Below, one piece after another: positions 61,501-64,000 of a stretch of DNA of 64,000 nucleotides (positions are counted from its first letter, which is position 1; each line of letters opens with the position of its first letter). The notes under the pieces were generated by a model. The model saw only the letters and a program-made list of their open reading frames with translations, ran no database searches and was not told the DNA's origin. This stretch comes from Fodinibius sp. Rm-B-1B1-1 (lineage in GTDB: Bacteria; Bacteroidota; Rhodothermia; Balneolales; Balneolaceae). The stretch covers positions 1,302,001 to 1,366,000 of the forward strand of contig NZ_JBCFYD010000002.1 in NCBI RefSeq assembly GCF_038594945.1. The letters run 5' to 3'. The position numbers were made by a program, and so were the translations under genes.

Positions 61501-64000
61501 AGTTGCTTTGTGCTGTATGGATAATTGGGATCGGAAGGCGAAAGAGGCTGACGATACTCGTAATAATTGTTCGTGAGATCAGTACCAAAGCGCACCACCA
61601 ACTCCGCATCACCACGGTTATCATATCCTTCACCGTGGATAAACATACGCACGTTGGAATAGTTGATCATATTTAATCCACCGGGATATACCCGCTTCAT
61701 CATCTTGAGCTCACCCGGTCCCAGGTTTTCAATATTCATCACAATGGATTGCTCATTGGCAATAGTTTGGCGCTGACGATCGCGATTGACCGCACGAATA
61801 GCACCCTCTGGCTGACGATATGGAATAGGACTACGCTGGCTGTTTTCTTCAATATTAACCGACGAAATATTAAACTCTCCCTGTGTAGTCCCCTGCTCTT
61901 GGTCTACATTTTCGGCCGGACGCCACTGACTTCCTACTAACTCAAAAGTTGCAAAACGAAGTGTAAATGGCTTCTCATAACCAGAAAGCCATACCCTGAT
62001 GTATGAAACATTCTGAAAGTTTTCGATTCCACCTACCTTGCGCACCCATTCCTTAAGAGGTAAACGAACTTGATACCAGCGGTCCTGCTGATTAGGGCCG
62101 TCCACTTTATCCACAATAAAAGTCCCCTCAGAACCGGGTTCGAGATCAGAAAAGTCGGCAGGGTTCCAATCAATTTCGTACTGAAAGTAAGCGTTATTTT
62201 GCTCAACGATGGAAGGCGTAATCAAGCCCTCGGTATCGGGCTTGTTCGTTACCGCCTGCTTATCACCCTCATTGGGAGGAGTATTCCCATCGTGGTAACC
62301 ATACATCCGAGAAAACCGTTCCTGAAGCTCTTGGCCCGCTACCTCGCTCTCACCGTAATACACATAATCATCATTCGATGGATCATCGACAATGTCCCGA
62401 TAATTTTCAGTCCCTGCACCATAGGCTGAGGCCATCGCATCAATAAATTCAGAGAATAAGTTCTGCTCATTCTTATTATCGATCCCCCCTTCGTTAGGCG
62501 CACCATCCAGTCCCACATCCGATAGCTCTCGCGTATCATTTGCAAACTGTCCCTCTGGTGAAGGCAGTGGGGATGGAATATATGACCGTGACTGACCACT
62601 AATATTATCTTCCTGCAAATCCTGCGGCCGACGAACCAACCCATCCTCAGTATTGGTTTTGAAGTTTGGTACTACATCTTCCGAAACAACACCAATATCG
62701 ATATACATTTTGCCGTCATAATCTTGTAGGTCTTGCGCTGTAGGAGTACGACCATTTGGTAATACCGACTGCACCCAAAATTCAAGAAACTCAATATTAT
62801 TTTGCGTCAAATCTTCTTGCCCAGAAGGGAGTGTTGTCGTCATCCCACTCCAGGTACGCTCGGGCTCATCTTCGAGCAACGTTCGGAGATTTTCATTATA
62901 GTTATACGGCCCGCGCTGGGTAGGATCAAAATGGACATCCAGCGTGTTGATAAAATTCTCCTCAGTCAACACATCGCGATTGGGAAATACATCCGTAACT
63001 TTCACCTGTTCCGTTTCGGGCGTAAAGTTAACGCCACCCAAAATTTGATCAATATTTTGAGGGATAGCATACCAGGCAAAAGTACCTCGCAAATCAGAGC
63101 GGGCAATTTTATCGGCAATATTAGTTGAGGGATTTTCAGGCGGATTATCTTCAAAAAACACCTCATCAGGCCCGTAACCCGGTACGGCAGCCGGTGCAGC
63201 CGCTAAATTCCAGCGTGATGGGTTCATAAAACTGAGTCCAATATCCGAACCCTCAAAATCATCAATAAACGACAACCCATTTCGCTCGTCCTCAAAGAGA
63301 CGATTCTGTTCAATGGCATCATTTACTGCACTGGTCTGCGATACATCGGGACGCAGATGAGCAAATTCACCGCTCAACGAAAAATTTGAATTTTCCTTGG
63401 TTTGCAGTAAGGGCACCTGATCAATAAGACGCGTTAGCCAAGGCGCATCGAAATAGGCATTGGCATCGACCCCAACAACGGAATTGTTCACCGGTTCATC
63501 GCCAATACGAATTTTATCTTGCAGTGGACGCTCTTTCAAATTAAAATAAGTGCTGCCCAACGTAATATTATCAGTAAACTCGTACTCTGCCCTAAGTCCT
63601 GTAAAACTCTTTTTCCCAATTTGAGTGAGCTGATTGTTTTCATATTCAATTTTGATCTCCTGTCCCTGGCGCAGATACTGCTCATTTAAAATCGTAATAC
63701 TCCCGATCGAATAATCCACAGCATAATCAGTCCCCTCCTGCAGTTCCCGACCGTTAGCAAAAACCTTAACTGATCCTTCCACCAACGAATATCCAAGTGA
63801 ATAACTCGATGAAATACTCCCCTTTGAGGTACCCTCAATTCTATAAAAACTATTCTTTGAACTTTGATTGGCATTTACCTTTTTCTCATCGTAAAGCTCA
63901 TCAAACGTAAGATCATTAATCCTCGTTTGATCAAGCCCGGTTTCGGAAAGCAGCGTTTGAATGCGATCCCCGAAGGGTTCCAAATACGGAAAGATGATTG
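58521..64000 (-). CDS. sprA: SprA-type T9SS outer-membrane translocon, C-terminal part (5' truncated by window edge)
   Basis: At least 1825 residues are visible; the frame is open to the window edge, so the N-terminus lies beyond it (Flavobacterium SprA is ~2400 residues). Typical SprA phrases: GSVKVFANGRELQEGTDYAV followed by DYSIGSITILNEQYLRQGQE, plus FIDDFEGSDIGLSFMNPSRW, FWVQSVLPNGRTP, and many beta-strand-rich segments that form the very large 36-strand barrel, ending YGRTDHDIRFNIVVSIRSN. SprA is the outer-membrane channel of the T9SS through which cargo such as the 2596-5601 protein passes. The gene ends 5 bases from lnt on the opposite strand. Confidence 0.9.
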   Translation of the reverse strand, partial: IIFPYLEPFGDRIQTLLSETGLDQTRINDLTFDELYDEKKVNANQSSKNSFYRIEGTSKGSISSSYSLGYSLVEGSVKVFANGRELQEGTDYAVDYSIGSITILNEQYLRQGQEIKIEYENNQLTQIGKKSFTGLRAEYEFTDNITLGSTYFNLKERPLQDKIRIGDEPVNNSVVGVDANAYFDAPWLTRLIDQVPLLQTKENSNFSLSGEFAHLRPDVSQTSAVNDAIEQNRLFEDERNGLSFIDDFEGSDIGLSFMNPSRWNLAAAPAAVPGYGPDEVFFEDNPPENPSTNIADKIARSDLRGTFAWYAIPQNIDQILGGVNFTPETEQVKVTDVFPNRDVLTEENFINTLDVHFDPTQRGPYNYNENLRTLLEDEPERTWSGMTTTLPSGQEDLTQNNIEFLEFWVQSVLPNGRTPTAQDLQDYDGKMYIDIGVVSEDVVPNFKTNTEDGLVRRPQDLQEDNISGQSRSYIPSPLPSPEGQFANDTRELSDVGLDGAPNEGGIDNKNEQNLFSEFIDAMASAYGAGTENYRDIVDDPSNDDYVYYGESEVAGQELQERFSRMYGYHDGNTPPNEGDKQAVTNKPDTEGLITPSIVEQNNAYFQYEIDWNPADFSDLEPGSEGTFIVDKVDGPNQQDRWYQVRLPLKEWVRKVGGIENFQNVSYIRVWLSGYEKPFTLRFATFELVGSQWRPAENVDQEQGTTQGEFNISSVNIEENSQRSPIPYRQPEGAIRAVNRDRQRQTIANEQSIVMNIENLGPGELKMMKRVYPGGLNMINYSNVRMFIHGEGYDNRGDAELVVRFGTDLTNNYYEYRQPLSPSDPNYPYSTKQLSEMSEAEREMEAEQVWLYEENSMNILLRAFNELKQLRDQQGVDGNTVFERGDLLQDAPSGAVIGIKGNPSLDRVGEIGMGIQNPFDPQNPDEGGISSLNGQFWFNELRVSGFDNKSGWAANAKAEVKMADFATFNANFNRETDGFGALNSRLGQRRMSNVEAYDLNSTVNMHKFIPDRFGWNIPVSLSTRRSLSTPRYLPNQGDVRLSEFENAVNARDDITESQKQQIIDQRIRESQTFTESYSINLSNLSKSRSEWNLAEYTLDKTTINYVYNLTERRNPQYLQQDNWNYSGSVRYNYNFTETKIFRPFGFLGDVPLLHPLAGVRLGYTPASINASAGIDREYDEQLRRTTNMDRDNSLQQSHSFTYDTEFGFGYNLTPAVKTTFRSRTVFDLSRAGISPSDPGDPMADSTRYDVRPSFDVLNDVVFDTLSSRRSNYQESYTAGWQPRLNKVSALSWVNYSANYSGGYQWRNSPRGSDLGANVSNNFSLSQTLDFNISNLLSGMEWYRQMQSDAGNSRSTSADTMDSELGIDFAAIGKKAARAVLSIQSLDFSFNISQSSLQSGYAGTSPLYDMFGRSSGEYSPPFSYRTGLANEIGLDRLIDNPSETSSLQLPSNKNLTDDLTVRSRLQPFNNLSVDLSWNSKWNESTSSTITIDPNQNQSSVQSQNGSISSSIWAFGRGYEAFFKKQLSTAFDDIRNTTTITDSTGNADGRTVLGRTALQEDFRQSYLALNQGAIGDRNFTPFPLPGWRITWTGLEQFIPYLGNFISRASISHNYSGTYRLGWIFNEDQSFSDISLGAYSVTNQRPEYEPNSINIEKRFSPLVGLNLTWESNLRTNVQYEQSKVTSLALSNSTVIERYSKGLKLTFAYTIRNFKIPFFKRLDNAVDITLNGSYIEDEEKKFELDSDLAEALSAGPDDIVKDPDRAQFSGTTTGGQARINGSAVVGYQFSQMIQANFEYNYNKLLPKTSGVYGRTDHDIRFNIVVSIRSN

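Overview
The window reads as a chromosomal segment of a Gram-negative member of the FCB group, most likely Balneolota (Balneolaceae-like) or a close relative in Bacteroidota/Rhodothermota. This is inferred from family content: a SprA-type outer-membrane translocon of the type IX secretion system (T9SS), a large cargo protein with a 'YPNPF...' T9SS sorting domain, a short PID-CTERM-type protein, the ssb-gldE gene order and several DUF families typical of these phyla. The DNA is AT-leaning, genes are tightly packed, and I see no rRNA, tRNA, CRISPR array, transposase, integrase or prophage gene. No stretch longer than 300 bases lacks a gene; the longest gap (about 290 bases, 20692-20982) holds a palindromic repeat.

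Layout. 1-2258: tail of an RND efflux pump, an acyl-ACP thioesterase and an aldo/keto reductase. 2370-9092 (minus): PID-CTERM protein, T9SS cargo protein, TPR protein, SLC1-type symporter, DUF92 and DUF3098-like membrane proteins. 9342-16886 (plus): Maf pyrophosphatase, exported TPR protein, exported glutamine-amidotransferase-like protein, MazG, citrate synthase and a GH3-family protein. 16944-22725 (minus): a divergent CaCA-type exchanger, leucyl-tRNA synthetase and a Na/Pi cotransporter. 22911-25291 (plus): exported methyltransferase, cupin and FAD amine-oxidase-like protein. 25297-35533 (minus): LuxC-like reductase, LuxE-like synthetase, PurB, M48 lipoprotein protease, DUF2779 nuclease, MurB, GldE and SSB. 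35748-40320 (plus): S9 peptidase fused to a formylglycine-enzyme-like domain, and a DUF2207 protein. 40317-44374 (minus): AidB-like dehydrogenase, anchored thioredoxin, DNPH1-like hydrolase and phosphoglycerate kinase. 44623-46334 (plus): cysteine desulfurase and LOG protein; 46348-48222 (minus): long-chain acyl-CoA synthetase. 48416-53597 (plus): Fur, an RRM protein, a metal-resistance operon (CmtR-like ArsR repressor with a 26-bp palindromic operator, P1B ATPase, methyltransferase) and an ATP-grasp enzyme. 53677-56049 (minus): DnaJ, GrpE and a VOC protein. 56264-58515 (plus): RsmI and Lnt. 58521 to the end (minus): SprA, cut by the window edge.

How the parts fit. Most genes are housekeeping: TCA entry, glycolysis, purine and peptidoglycan synthesis, translation, lipoprotein maturation, nucleotide sanitation and chaperones. 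SprA, GldE and the T9SS cargo protein point to a functional T9SS. Fatty-acyl handling recurs (thioesterase, acyl-CoA synthetase, AidB-like dehydrogenase, LuxC/LuxE pair), but the loci are dispersed. The most informative accessory region is 49478-52599, where repressor cysteine pattern, operator and ATPase together predict a soft-metal (Cd/Pb-type) efflux circuit. I found no convincing wholly new multi-gene system. The better leads are an in-frame palindromic repeat inside luxE, the S9-FGE fusion, the CAC-motif ATPase, a non-canonical CaCA exchanger and two enzyme-like proteins carrying export signals.
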